From the NCBI GenBank assembly GCA_035574315.1, contig DATLYW010000048.1, positions 186,001 through 250,000 of the forward strand: a stretch of 64,000 nt of DNA. The letters are read 5' to 3'. The notes under the pieces were generated by a model. The model ran no database searches, was not told the DNA's origin, and worked only from the letters and a program-made list of their open reading frames with translations. The stretch is from Candidatus Zixiibacteriota bacterium (GTDB lineage Bacteria; Desulfobacterota; Binatia; UBA9968). A program made the position numbers and the translations under genes. Of the stretch, positions 23,194 to 30,874 are shown piece by piece; the stretch's first letter is position 1; each line of letters opens with the position of its first letter.

Positions 23194-24216
23194 GTGCGCG
23201 CACGCAAACGCTACAAGGTTCTCGTGCTCTTCGACACGGCGGGCACCCCGCCGGAGAGCCAGGATTTCAGCAAGGAGCTGAAGACCGACGACTGGGCCGC
23301 CGAGGCGCACGTGATCGACGCGCTCAACCGGCTCGGTCACGAGGTGCGAACCATCGGAGTGTGGGACGAGCCGGGAATGATCATCGATGAGATCAAGGCC
23401 AACCCGCCCGACGTCGTCTTCAACCTGACGGAGCACTTCAACGAGGTCTCCGCCTATGATCGCAACGTGGCGGGTCTTCTGGAAATGATGGGGGTCCCTT
23501 ACACCGGGTCAAGCCCGACGGGCCTGACGCTCTGCAAGAACAAGGGAATGGCCAAGGAGCTGCTCGCGTATCACAGGATCCGCGTGCCCAACTTCGCCAT
23601 CTACTCCCCCGGATGCGCCGTCCGCCGCCCGAAACACCTCAAGTTTCCCCTGTTCGTGAAGCCTCTGCGGGAAGAGGGCTCGGTTGGCATCGCGCTCGAC
23701 TCCTTCGTCGAGAGCGACGAGGCCCTGGAAGAGCGCGTGCGCTTTATCCACGAGCGGCTCAATCAGGAGGCGCTCGCGGAGGAATATATCGACGGGCGCG
23801 AGCTCTACGTCAGCGTGCTGGGGAACGACCGGCTGAGGGTCTTTCCGTTCCGCGAGGTGATTTTCTCGCAGGTTCCGGACGGGCAGCCCAAGTTTTCCAC
23901 CTTCAAGGCGAAATGGGACGACGCCTACCGCAAGCGCTGGGGCATTCAAAACATCTTCGCCGCCCCGCTGCCGAACGGGCTGGAGCAGAAGATCGCGAAG
24001 ATCTGCCGGGGCGTTTACCGCGCGCTGCGGATTCGCGGCTACGGCCGGATCGACCTGAGAGTCACGCCCGAAGGCGAGGTCGTGATCCTCGAGGCCAATC
24101 CGAACCCCAATCTCGACCGGGACGACGAGTTCGCGCAGTCGGCGATGAAAGGCGGCTTGAGCTATCCGAGGCTCATCCAGCGCATCCTGTCGCTCGCGCT
24201 CAGCGCCCCGCGCTGA
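23194..24216 (+). CDS. ATP-grasp ligase, D-Ala-D-Ala-ligase-like
   Basis: The GTG at 23194 follows the peptidase stop by 2 bases and encodes 340 residues. The fold order is that of D-alanine-D-alanine ligase: V-L-V-L-F-D near the start, P-D-V-V-F-N-L-T-E (substrate-loop region) near 70, G-V-P-Y-T-G-S-S-P near 102, N-K-G-M-A-K-E-L-L, F-P-L-F-V-K-P near 150, E-E-Y-I-D-G-R-E-L-Y near 195, and the magnesium motif I-L-E-A-N-P-N-P-N-L near 295. It lacks the typical cell-wall operon, and the partner is a metallopeptidase, so it probably makes a peptide or amino-acid amide bond on another substrate. The longer overlapping frame to 22546 is an artefact of the peptidase gene. Confidence 0.88.
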   Translation: MRARKRYKVLVLFDTAGTPPESQDFSKELKTDDWAAEAHVIDALNRLGHEVRTIGVWDEPGMIIDEIKANPPDVVFNLTEHFNEVSAYDRNVAGLLEMMGVPYTGSSPTGLTLCKNKGMAKELLAYHRIRVPNFAIYSPGCAVRRPKHLKFPLFVKPLREEGSVGIALDSFVESDEALEERVRFIHERLNQEALAEEYIDGRELYVSVLGNDRLRVFPFREVIFSQVPDGQPKFSTFKAKWDDAYRKRWGIQNIFAAPLPNGLEQKIAKICRGVYRALRIRGYGRIDLRVTPEGEVVILEANPNPNLDRDDEFAQSAMKGGLSYPRLIQRILSLALSAPR

Positions 24217-24237
24217 CCCCGTGCGGCCGGAGCGATG

Positions 24238-24268
24238 GGACGGCTCACGGGAAAAGGCCGTCCTTCTT
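24238..24268 (+). terminator. Terminator after the ATP-grasp gene
   Basis: GGACGGC (24238-24244) pairs with GCCGTCC (24257-24263) and is followed by TTCTT. The tract is short, so termination may be partial. It sits between the ATP-grasp stop and the convergent small gene. Confidence 0.5.
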
Positions 24269-24459
24269 CAGTGCAACCACTCCGACACGTTTCCCTTCAT
24301 GATTTCGTCCAGGAGCTCCTTGCAGTCCCTGACCGCCCGGTCGGCGGCTTCGGTGTCCTTGACGTTGAGAATTCCTCTCTTTACGGCGCCGTGAAGCGCC
24401 TGGACAATCTCCAGCAGATGCTGGTCCAGTTTTTCCGTGTTGGGTGCCGGCTCGGGCAT
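24268..24459 (-). CDS. Small helical protein, function unknown
   Basis: The 63-residue ORF has a GGGAGG ribosome-binding site about 10 bases before the ATG at 24459 and starts 31 bases downstream of the diiron protein stop, so the two are probably one operon. The text is charged and amphipathic: E-K-L-D-Q-H-L-L-E-I-V-Q-A-L-H, then A-A-D-R-A-V-R-D-C-K-E-L-L-D-E-I-M, with K-R-G-I-L-N-V-K-D-T between them. It looks like a two-helix hairpin and could bind its neighbour. I do not recognise a family. Confidence 0.7.
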   Translation of the reverse strand: MPEPAPNTEKLDQHLLEIVQALHGAVKRGILNVKDTEAADRAVRDCKELLDEIMKGNVSEWLH

Positions 24460-24490
24460 ACCGCTTGAACCTCCCTCGACTTGACCGGTA

Positions 24491-25207
24491 TTAGAGGTAT
24501 TTCCGACCCTTCAAGGGGTCCGGAACTTTGAGCCCCATCTTCTCCAGGATCGGATTGACCTCGTTCATGTAATCCTGGCGAGCCTGCTCGTTCGCGCGCC
24601 GCTTGAGGCCCCAGTAGCGGTACCGCTCGCAGCGTTTGGATCCGGTGCGCCCGAACATGTCGAGCGCCCTGACGTACCAGAAGTCGACTGCTTTCTGGAC
24701 GCGCTCTTTCGCTTCGTCGCCCTTCGCCATCAGCTCGAGGGTCTTGTTGTAGCCGTACTCGATGTGGCCCAGCTCCTCGGTCACGATGTCGGGTAGAATC
24801 CGCGCCAGCGGCAGGTAACTGCAGTCGTAGAACTCCTCGAGCTGGTAGCGGCCGACCCGGTCGATGAGAAAGCCGAAAACCGCGTTGTCCTCCCACGTCG
24901 TGATCAAACCGCGGAAGGTATCGACGAAACGCTTCTCATTGGGCTGGCTCAGCACGAACGACACGTCGGTTCCGATATCGCCGGCGAGGCGCGCGAACTT
25001 GCGGTAATGGTCGATCTCCTCGGCCGCGGTCCGCGCCACGATCAGCTGGTCCAGCCTGGTCGGAGCGGCCGGCAGCATTCTCTCCACGTAAAGGTGAGGG
25101 CCGCCGATCTCGCAGTCGGCTTGAATCGTCAGGACCCGTCTGAGCAGATCCTTGTATTCGGGATCCATCTTGTCGAAGTCTTTGAGCTCGATCTTGTCGG
25201 TGAACAT
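24491..25207 (-). CDS. Ferritin-like diiron protein, PaaA/PaaC-related
   Basis: From the ATG at 25207 (GGAGGGGG ribosome-binding site) the product is 238 residues. It shows two carboxylate-histidine helix motifs of the phenylacetate-CoA epoxidase type: A-A-E-E-I-D-H-Y-R-K near residue 61 and E-E-L-G-H-I-E-Y-G-Y near 140, plus the earlier D-C-E-I-G-G-P-H-L-Y-V near 28 and E-F-Y-D-C-S-Y near 120. These could supply the four carboxylates and two histidines of a diiron centre. PaaA and its paralogues oxygenate CoA thioesters. No other paa genes are nearby. The upstream extension to 25288 is weak. The small 63-residue gene follows it. Confidence 0.82.
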   Translation of the reverse strand: MFTDKIELKDFDKMDPEYKDLLRRVLTIQADCEIGGPHLYVERMLPAAPTRLDQLIVARTAAEEIDHYRKFARLAGDIGTDVSFVLSQPNEKRFVDTFRGLITTWEDNAVFGFLIDRVGRYQLEEFYDCSYLPLARILPDIVTEELGHIEYGYNKTLELMAKGDEAKERVQKAVDFWYVRALDMFGRTGSKRCERYRYWGLKRRANEQARQDYMNEVNPILEKMGLKVPDPLKGRKYL

Positions 25208-25669
25208 GTTTCCCCCTCCTCGGATTTTCGGTTGCACGATACGCGCCGACCGTTGGTTGGCACAGAGGGAAAGCAAGAGAAATGCCACGAAAACGACCCT
25301 TTTGTGCGCGGAAATTTGAAACTTCGGTCACCGGCATTCCTAATTTTTGGATTGCACAAACCCGCTTTTCTTATCGCTGAGAACAGGCCCGCGCGTCGTG
25401 AGGAGAGACTGGGTGAACATCCATCGGAACTGGACCGAGGTCCCGAGAGCAGCACGGGCACGGGAACGTGAAGCTCCCGCTGCGCGCTGCAGCGGCCGGA
25501 CAAGCCGCTCTCGGGAAAGACGGGAACGGCGGCTGGTGCTCTCCGGCTCTCGGCCGGCTCCGCTTGACATCCGTCGGCCGGCGATCCCTCAGCAACCTGA
25601 TCGCCGAACGGTCGTTGCAACCCCCTTTTCCGCATGATAAAAGTTCTTCCCGTTCAACGGAGGTTCTGG
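25208..25669. other. Intergenic region between the diiron gene and bioB
   Basis: The two divergent genes leave about 460 bases without an ORF I can support. I looked for SAM, TPP and cobalamin riboswitch landmarks: a CTCAGCAACCTGATC stretch near 25590-25604 resembles fragments of such motifs, but the companion elements are missing. A lone TTGACA at 25564-25569 has no matching -10 box. Confidence 0.4.
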
Positions 25670-26650
25670 ATGGATTTCGACAGGCTGGCCGAGAAGGCGC
25701 TCCAGGGAGAATTGCTCGAACGTGAAGAGATGAAAGCGGTATTGAATGCCGCGGACGAAGATCTGCCGGAGCTGCTGAGCGCGGCCTTCAAGGTGCGCCG
25801 CCGCTATTTCGGCAAGCGCGTCCAGATTCACATGCTGATGAACGCCAAGAGCGGGCTTTGTCCCGAGGACTGCCACTATTGCTCGCAGTCCTCCGTCTCG
25901 CGCGCGCCGATCGACAAATACCCGTTCGTCTCCAAGGAGAAGCTCGTGGAGGGCGCGCTTCGCGCCAAGGCTGCGGGAGCGGTCCGGTTCTGCATCGTCA
26001 ACAGCGGGCGGGGACCGACGCAGAAAGAGGTCCGCGAGCTGGCGGAGGCCGTGCGCGACATCAAGAGCCGGGTCGACATCAACATCTGCTGTTCCCTGGG
26101 CCTCATGGACCAGTCGAAGATCGCGGCCCTCAAGGAAGCCGGCGTGGAGCGGATCAACCACAACCTGAACACCAGCGAGAATCACCACCCCCGGATCTGC
26201 ACCACGCACGCCTACGCGGATCGGGTCGAGACCGTCCACAACGTCAAGGCGGCGGGCCTTTCGTCGTGCTGCGGCGGAATCATGGGAATGGGCGAGACCG
26301 ACGATGACATCATCGATCTCGCGCTCGCGCTCCGGCAGCTCGGCGTCGACTCGATCCCGGTGAATTTCCTCCATCCCATTGACGGCACCCCCTTTGCCGG
26401 GATGGAAAACCTGACGCCGCAGCGCTGCTTGAAGATCCTTTGCCTCTTTCGTTTCGTGATTCCCGACAAGGAGATCCGGGTAGGCGGCGGGCGAGAGCGC
26501 AACCTCCGCTCGCTTCAGCCGCTGAGCCTTTATCCGGCGAACTCGCTCTTCGTCAACGGTTATCTCACCACCCCGGGCCAGGAAGCGAGCGAGGCGCACC
26601 GGATGATCGCCGATCTCGGCTTCGAGGTCGAGGACCGTCTCCCCAATTGA
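25670..26650 (+). CDS. bioB: Biotin synthase
   Basis: The ATG at 25670 has an ACGGAGG ribosome-binding site, so I preferred it to the frame's upstream start; the product is 326 residues. BioB inserts sulfur into dethiobiotin using S-adenosylmethionine. The radical-SAM motif C-P-E-D-C-H-Y-C-S-Q-S is at about residues 53-63. Further BioB-specific signatures follow: R-F-C-I-V-N-S-G-R-G-P, Y-x-H-N-like I-N-H-N-L-N-T-S (matching the family Y-N-H-N-L-D-T), G-L-S-S-C-C-G-G-I-M-G-M-G-E, P-V-N-F-L-H-P-I-D-G-T-P, and R-V-G-G-G-R-E near the C-terminus. No other bio genes are next to it. It converges with the EamA gene at a 6-base gap. Confidence 0.95.
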   Translation: MDFDRLAEKALQGELLEREEMKAVLNAADEDLPELLSAAFKVRRRYFGKRVQIHMLMNAKSGLCPEDCHYCSQSSVSRAPIDKYPFVSKEKLVEGALRAKAAGAVRFCIVNSGRGPTQKEVRELAEAVRDIKSRVDINICCSLGLMDQSKIAALKEAGVERINHNLNTSENHHPRICTTHAYADRVETVHNVKAAGLSSCCGGIMGMGETDDDIIDLALALRQLGVDSIPVNFLHPIDGTPFAGMENLTPQRCLKILCLFRFVIPDKEIRVGGGRERNLRSLQPLSLYPANSLFVNGYLTTPGQEASEAHRMIADLGFEVEDRLPN

Positions 26651-26656
26651 ACCGGG

Positions 26657-27523
26657 CTATTTCCACAGGGTGATCAGCAGCACCCCGCCGACGATCATCG
26701 CGGCGCCCGCGACGATCCTGAAGGTCACGCGCTCGGCGTCGCGGAGAAACAGCGCGCTCAGGAGGAGCGAGAAGAAGGGCCCGGTGCTGCTGATCGGAAT
26801 CACCACGGTGACCTTCCCCAGATCGAGGGCGTAGTAGATAGAGACCATCCCGATGCTCACGGCGACGCCAGCAGCCGTATAGTAGGGCAGGCAGCGGCGG
26901 TTGAACTTCCACGTCTGCGTCTTCTTTTCCACCAACCACAGCGTTGCGACCGAGACCGCGAAGGACGAGGTCGCCGTGACCGCGGCGGCGAGAAACGGGT
27001 GCGGCACCGATGCCAGGCCGAACTTTCTGAGAACCTGCGAGCAGCCGGCCAGCACCGAGGCCGAAAGCGGATAGAGCACATGGAGCCAGCGGATTTCCTG
27101 CGCCGGGCCGCCGCGCAGGGAAAGCAGCGTGACGCCGGCGATGATCAGCAGGGTAGCCGCGAAGATCGGCACGGTCAGTTGCTCCCCGAGAAAGGCGATC
27201 GCGACCAGCGCGCTGAAGAGCGGCGTCGTCGCACGGATCGGATCGGTGATGGCGACCCCCAGGGTTTCGATGCCTTTGTAGGTCAACAGCCGGGTGAGCC
27301 CCGGCTGGAACAAACCGACCAGCACGAAGATCAGGACCCCCGGGCCGGTGAGCGAGGAGAGCGGAACGGCGACGAGGGAAGTCCCCCAGAGAAAGATCAT
27401 GTTGATGACGAGGCTGACGATCACGGCGGTGGCCGGATTGGAATAACGGAGCCCCTTCTTCGTGAACATGTTGTGCAGCGCGAAGAAAAAGGCGTTGGCG
27501 AGGGCGAACAGCTCGGGCGGCAT
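26657..27523 (-). CDS. EamA/DMT-family transporter
   Basis: This 288-residue protein has about ten hydrophobic segments arranged as two repeats of five helices, the drug/metabolite transporter layout. Typical features include the first helix E-L-F-A-L-A-N-A-F-F-F-A-L-H-N, the G-V-A-I-T-D-P-I-R-A-T-T-P-L-F-S segment at the end of the third helix, and A-I-A-F-L-G-E-Q-L-T-V near residue 109, the conserved E of EamA domains. The second repeat has I-P-I-S-S-T-G-P-F-F-S-L-L-L-S-A-L-F-L-R-D. The cargo is unknown. It converges with bioB, separated by only 6 bases. Confidence 0.88.
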   Translation of the reverse strand: MPPELFALANAFFFALHNMFTKKGLRYSNPATAVIVSLVINMIFLWGTSLVAVPLSSLTGPGVLIFVLVGLFQPGLTRLLTYKGIETLGVAITDPIRATTPLFSALVAIAFLGEQLTVPIFAATLLIIAGVTLLSLRGGPAQEIRWLHVLYPLSASVLAGCSQVLRKFGLASVPHPFLAAAVTATSSFAVSVATLWLVEKKTQTWKFNRRCLPYYTAAGVAVSIGMVSIYYALDLGKVTVVIPISSTGPFFSLLLSALFLRDAERVTFRIVAGAAMIVGGVLLITLWK

Positions 27524-27636
27524 CGACGGAGGCGACGAATTTCACCCCGCTATATCGGCTTTTTCGCGGGAGGGCAACCGCGGACTGCTCGGTTGCAAAG
27601 CCGGAGACGGTTTGCCAGAGTGAACTCGGAGGGCTG

Positions 27637-27846
27637 ATGAGGACGAAGACCGCGATTATTTCGGTCGAAAACCTCACCGCCGACGCCCTGCCCGCCCTCC
27701 GGGCGGCGCTTCAGGCGGTCGCGGGGGTCGACAGCGTCGACTTCAGCGTGGAGCGAAGCGTCGCGGTCGTCGAATTCGATCCCGCCCGCTCGCACGTGGA
27801 CGATTTCCTGCGGGCGATCCTGAAGGCCGGCTTCAAGGTGCTCTGA
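27637..27846 (+). CDS. Small HMA-like ferredoxin-fold protein without metal cysteines
   Basis: The 69-residue product has the beta-alpha-beta-beta-alpha-beta pattern of heavy-metal-associated domains: T-A-I-I-S-V-E-N-L, then a helix A-L-P-A-L-R-A-A-L-Q-A-V-A-G-V, then D-S-V-D-F-S-V-E-R-S-V-A-V-V-E-F-D-P, then a second helix and G-F-K-V-L. The two-cysteine metal-binding loop of true HMA domains is replaced by E-N-L-T-A-D, so it cannot bind copper in the usual manner. A GGAGGG ribosome-binding site precedes the ATG at 27637. It may be a protein interaction or allosteric module. Confidence 0.75.
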   Translation: MRTKTAIISVENLTADALPALRAALQAVAGVDSVDFSVERSVAVVEFDPARSHVDDFLRAILKAGFKVL

Positions 27847-27858
27847 GCCGGCGCGCGG

Positions 27859-29220
27859 TCAGTCCCCTGCGATCGTCATCCGGCCGATCTTGAGAGTCGG
27901 GGCACTGATGCGACCGCGCATCTCGAGATCGCTTCCGATCATCTCGATGCTTTGCAGCATCTCGAGGAGATTGCCGGCGATCGTCACCTCTTCGACCGGA
28001 TACGCGAGCTCTCCGTTCTCGATCCATAGCCCGGCCGCCCCGCGCGAATAGTCCCCGGTGACGAGATTGACGCCGAAGCCGATGGTTTCCGTGACGTAGA
28101 GCCCCTGCCGGACAGAGGCGATGATCGCTTCCGGGAGATGGCTTCCCGGGGCGAGATAAAAATTGGTCGGCGCTACGCCGGGCGCCTCTCCCACCGAGCG
28201 CGAGGCGTTGCCGGTCGAGGTCATTCCGAGCTTCCTGCCGCTGTAGCTGTCCAGCAAATAGCTCCGGAGCGCCCCGTTCTCAACGACGAGAGTGCGGCGT
28301 GTCGGCAGCCCTTCCGCGTCGAACGGCCTCGAGCCCAGCGCTCCTGGGATCGTCCCGTCGTCGACGACCGTCACGAGATCGGAGGCGATCCTCACTCCCA
28401 GCTTGCCGACGAGAAAAGAAGCCCCCTTGTACAGCGCATACCCGGAGAGCGCCGAGGCCAGCAGGCGCATCAGCGACGCCGCGGTTTCAGGGTCGAACAC
28501 CACCGGTGCCTCGCACGTCTTGATCTTGCGGGCTCCGAGCCGGCGTACCGCCCTCTCGGCGGCTTTTCGGCCGACCGCCTCGGGCGGCTCGAGCCTGGCG
28601 AACCGGCGGCTCGCCGAGTACCAGTAATCGCGCTGCATCGAGCCGTCTTCCGATGCAACCGGGGCAACCGACTGGCTGAAGCTCGAACCCCGGTACTCCC
28701 CGGAAAAACCGGCGCTGCTGGCGTAGATGACGCGTGCGAACTCGCTCGAAAATTCCGCGCCCTCGCTGTTGGTGACGCGCGCGTCGGCCGCCAGGGCGCT
28801 CTCCTCGCACCGGGCGGCGACAGCGATCCTGTCCTCGACCGTCAAGGAGCGGGCCTCCTCGTCGAGGAGGTCCAGGTCAGGAACCGCTGTCGCGAGCTGC
28901 TCCGCGGGCGGCAGCCCGGCGAACGGATCCTGCGCCGTCGCCCGCGCCCTCTGCGCCGTCTCCTCCACCAGACGTTCGATCGACGCCCGCGAGATATCCG
29001 AGGTCGCCGCCGACGCCGAGCTGGAACCGAAGAACAGCCGCAGTCCCAACCGTTTTTCCCGCGCCTGGCTGATCTTTTCGAGCTCGCGCAGCCGCACGGT
29101 AACGAAGAACGAGTCGTTCTCGACCATGACGACGTCGCCTGCCGTCGCCCCTTTGCGCGCGGCCTGCCTGAGAATATCCTGCGCCAGCTCCTGGCTTAGG
29201 TCGTAACGTTCCACGGTCAC
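27859..29220 (-). CDS. tldE: TldE/PmbA-type metalloprotease partner subunit
   Basis: The 453-residue protein is a TldD/TldE family member without the HExxxH protease motif, which identifies it as the TldE (PmbA) subunit. Seen in order: the N-terminal helices with S-Q-E-L-A-Q-D-I-L, the V-M-V-E-N-D-S-F-F-V strand, F-D-P-E-T-A-A-S-L-M-R-L-L near residue 245, V-V-D-D-G-T-I-P-G-A-L-G-S-R-P-F-D, then S-T-G-N-A-S-R-S-V-G, and G-V-N-L-V-T-G-D-Y-S-R-G-A-A-G-L-W near the end. TldD and TldE form a complex that degrades or matures peptides, known in E. coli from microcin B17 processing. It lies 55 bases downstream of tldD. No RiPP precursor is evident nearby. Confidence 0.92.
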   Translation of the reverse strand: MTVERYDLSQELAQDILRQAARKGATAGDVVMVENDSFFVTVRLRELEKISQAREKRLGLRLFFGSSSASAATSDISRASIERLVEETAQRARATAQDPFAGLPPAEQLATAVPDLDLLDEEARSLTVEDRIAVAARCEESALAADARVTNSEGAEFSSEFARVIYASSAGFSGEYRGSSFSQSVAPVASEDGSMQRDYWYSASRRFARLEPPEAVGRKAAERAVRRLGARKIKTCEAPVVFDPETAASLMRLLASALSGYALYKGASFLVGKLGVRIASDLVTVVDDGTIPGALGSRPFDAEGLPTRRTLVVENGALRSYLLDSYSGRKLGMTSTGNASRSVGEAPGVAPTNFYLAPGSHLPEAIIASVRQGLYVTETIGFGVNLVTGDYSRGAAGLWIENGELAYPVEEVTIAGNLLEMLQSIEMIGSDLEMRGRISAPTLKIGRMTIAGD

Positions 29221-29275
29221 GGCGCTCCGCGTGCACGAGACTGCAAGCGGGGGCTCGACGGACCCTGCATTGCTC

Positions 29276-30727
29276 TCACGCCCTCGTCCCCCCCACCGTC
29301 AGCCCGTCGATCCGGATCGTCGGCAACCCCACGCCCACCGGCACCGATTGTCCGTCTTTCCCGCAGGTCCCGACTCCCTCGTCGAGCTTCAGATCGGTTC
29401 CCACCATGGTCACCCGGGTCAGAACGTCCGGACCGTTGCCGATGAGCGTCGCTCCTTTGACCGGGCGGGTCGCCTTGCCGTCCTCGATCAAGTAGGCTTC
29501 GCTTGCGGAAAAAACGAACTTCCCGCTCGTGATGTCGACCTGGCCGCCGCCGAAGGAAACCGCGTAGAGCCCTTTCTTGACCGAGCGGATGATCTCCTCC
29601 GGCGGCGTCTCGCCCGCCAGCATGAAGGTGTTCGTCATCCGCGGCATCGGAATGTGAGCGTAGCTCTCGCGTCGGCCGTTGCCTGTCGGGGCCATCCCCA
29701 TCAGCGAAGCATTGAGGCGGTCCTGGAGGTAACCTTTCAGCACCCCGCGCTCGATCAGGACCGTGCGCTGCGTCGGCGTCCCCTCGTCGTCGACGTTGAT
29801 CGAGCCTCGCCGCCACGGGATCGTTCCGTCGTCGATCACGGTGCACAGCTCGGAGGCCACCTTCTCGCCGATCCGTCCCGTGAACGCCGAGGTCTTCTTG
29901 CGGTTGAAGTCCCCTTCCAGCCCGTGGCCGACCGCTTCGTGGAGCAAGATGCCCGGCCAGCCGGGCCCCAGAACCACGTCCATCGTTCCGGCGGGCGCCT
30001 CTCCGGCTTCCAGGTTCACCAGCGCCTGCCGCACCGCCTCGCGGGCGTAGCGCTCGTAGTCCCTGGCGTTGATGAAAAAACCGAACTCGACCCGGCCGCC
30101 GCCGCCGAAGCTGCCCACCTGGCGGTTGCCGCGCTCTTCCGCGATGCAGCTGACGTTGAGGCGGGTCAGCGGCTGGAGATCGCCGACGACGGTACCCTGG
30201 GAGGTGGCGATCAGGACGATCTTGTACTCGTTGGCGAGAGAGACGAAGACGTTTTTCACCCGTCCGTCGAGGCTTCTCGCGTAGCGGTCAATCTCGTACA
30301 GCAGAGCGATCTTTTGATCCAGCGGAACGTCGTTCGCCGGCGTTTTGACCGGATAGAGGTCGTGGGCCTCCGTTTTCCGTCCGGTCGCCCGCGCCGGCGC
30401 ACGGGAGGGCTGGTTCTGGGCGATGTAGCGGGCGGTCCGAGCGGCAATCTCCAGATTTTGGACCGTGATGTCGTCGGTAAAGGCGTATCCGGTCTTGGCG
30501 CCGGCGAGCACGCGCACTCCGACGCCGTTCGCCGTCGATTGCGTGCAGCTCTTGACCAGCCCCTCTTCCAGGCTGATTCCCTCGTTTTTGCGATATTCGA
30601 AATAGAGGTCCGCGTAATCCGCTTTCCGGCCCAACGCGGCGGCGATGACGCGCTCGAGGTCGCGCGCCCCGATGCCGAAGTTCTCGTCGAAAAAGGCCCG
30701 AGCGGGAACGAGTTCTTGCTGCGCCAT
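29276..30727 (-). CDS. tldD: TldD metalloprotease subunit
   Basis: The ATG at 30727 gives 483 residues; a longer frame to 31336 runs across the start of the divergent GAPDH-like gene and is not real. TldD is the catalytic half of the TldD/TldE protease. The zinc site H-E-A-V-G-H-G-L-E-G-D (HExxxH) is at about residue 260, followed by C-T-V-I-D-D-G-T-I-P, then M-G-M-A-P-T-G-N-G-R-R-E and a T-N-T-F-M-L-A-G-E segment. The C-terminal tail contains T-V-G-G-T-R-A. The gene heads the tldD-tldE pair and is divergent from the dehydrogenase-like gene with a gap of about 150 bases. Confidence 0.93.
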   Translation of the reverse strand: MAQQELVPARAFFDENFGIGARDLERVIAAALGRKADYADLYFEYRKNEGISLEEGLVKSCTQSTANGVGVRVLAGAKTGYAFTDDITVQNLEIAARTARYIAQNQPSRAPARATGRKTEAHDLYPVKTPANDVPLDQKIALLYEIDRYARSLDGRVKNVFVSLANEYKIVLIATSQGTVVGDLQPLTRLNVSCIAEERGNRQVGSFGGGGRVEFGFFINARDYERYAREAVRQALVNLEAGEAPAGTMDVVLGPGWPGILLHEAVGHGLEGDFNRKKTSAFTGRIGEKVASELCTVIDDGTIPWRRGSINVDDEGTPTQRTVLIERGVLKGYLQDRLNASLMGMAPTGNGRRESYAHIPMPRMTNTFMLAGETPPEEIIRSVKKGLYAVSFGGGQVDITSGKFVFSASEAYLIEDGKATRPVKGATLIGNGPDVLTRVTMVGTDLKLDEGVGTCGKDGQSVPVGVGLPTIRIDGLTVGGTRA

Positions 30728-30874
30728 GGAACCGCCTCGCCCTCTACATTTAGCATGGCGCAAGAGCGCCTTAAAGGGAGCCTCGTCGGGAACCGCACGG
30801 GGCGCGAAACGCGGGTTGAATGGCCCCCATCCTTGGGCTAGAATCCCTTCCAAAAAAACGGGCAGGTGACCCCC

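Noticed and set aside
25560..25630. Riboswitch-like text upstream of bioB
   Set aside because: CTCAGCAACCTGATC resembles fragments of SAM and TPP motifs, but no partner helices are found.
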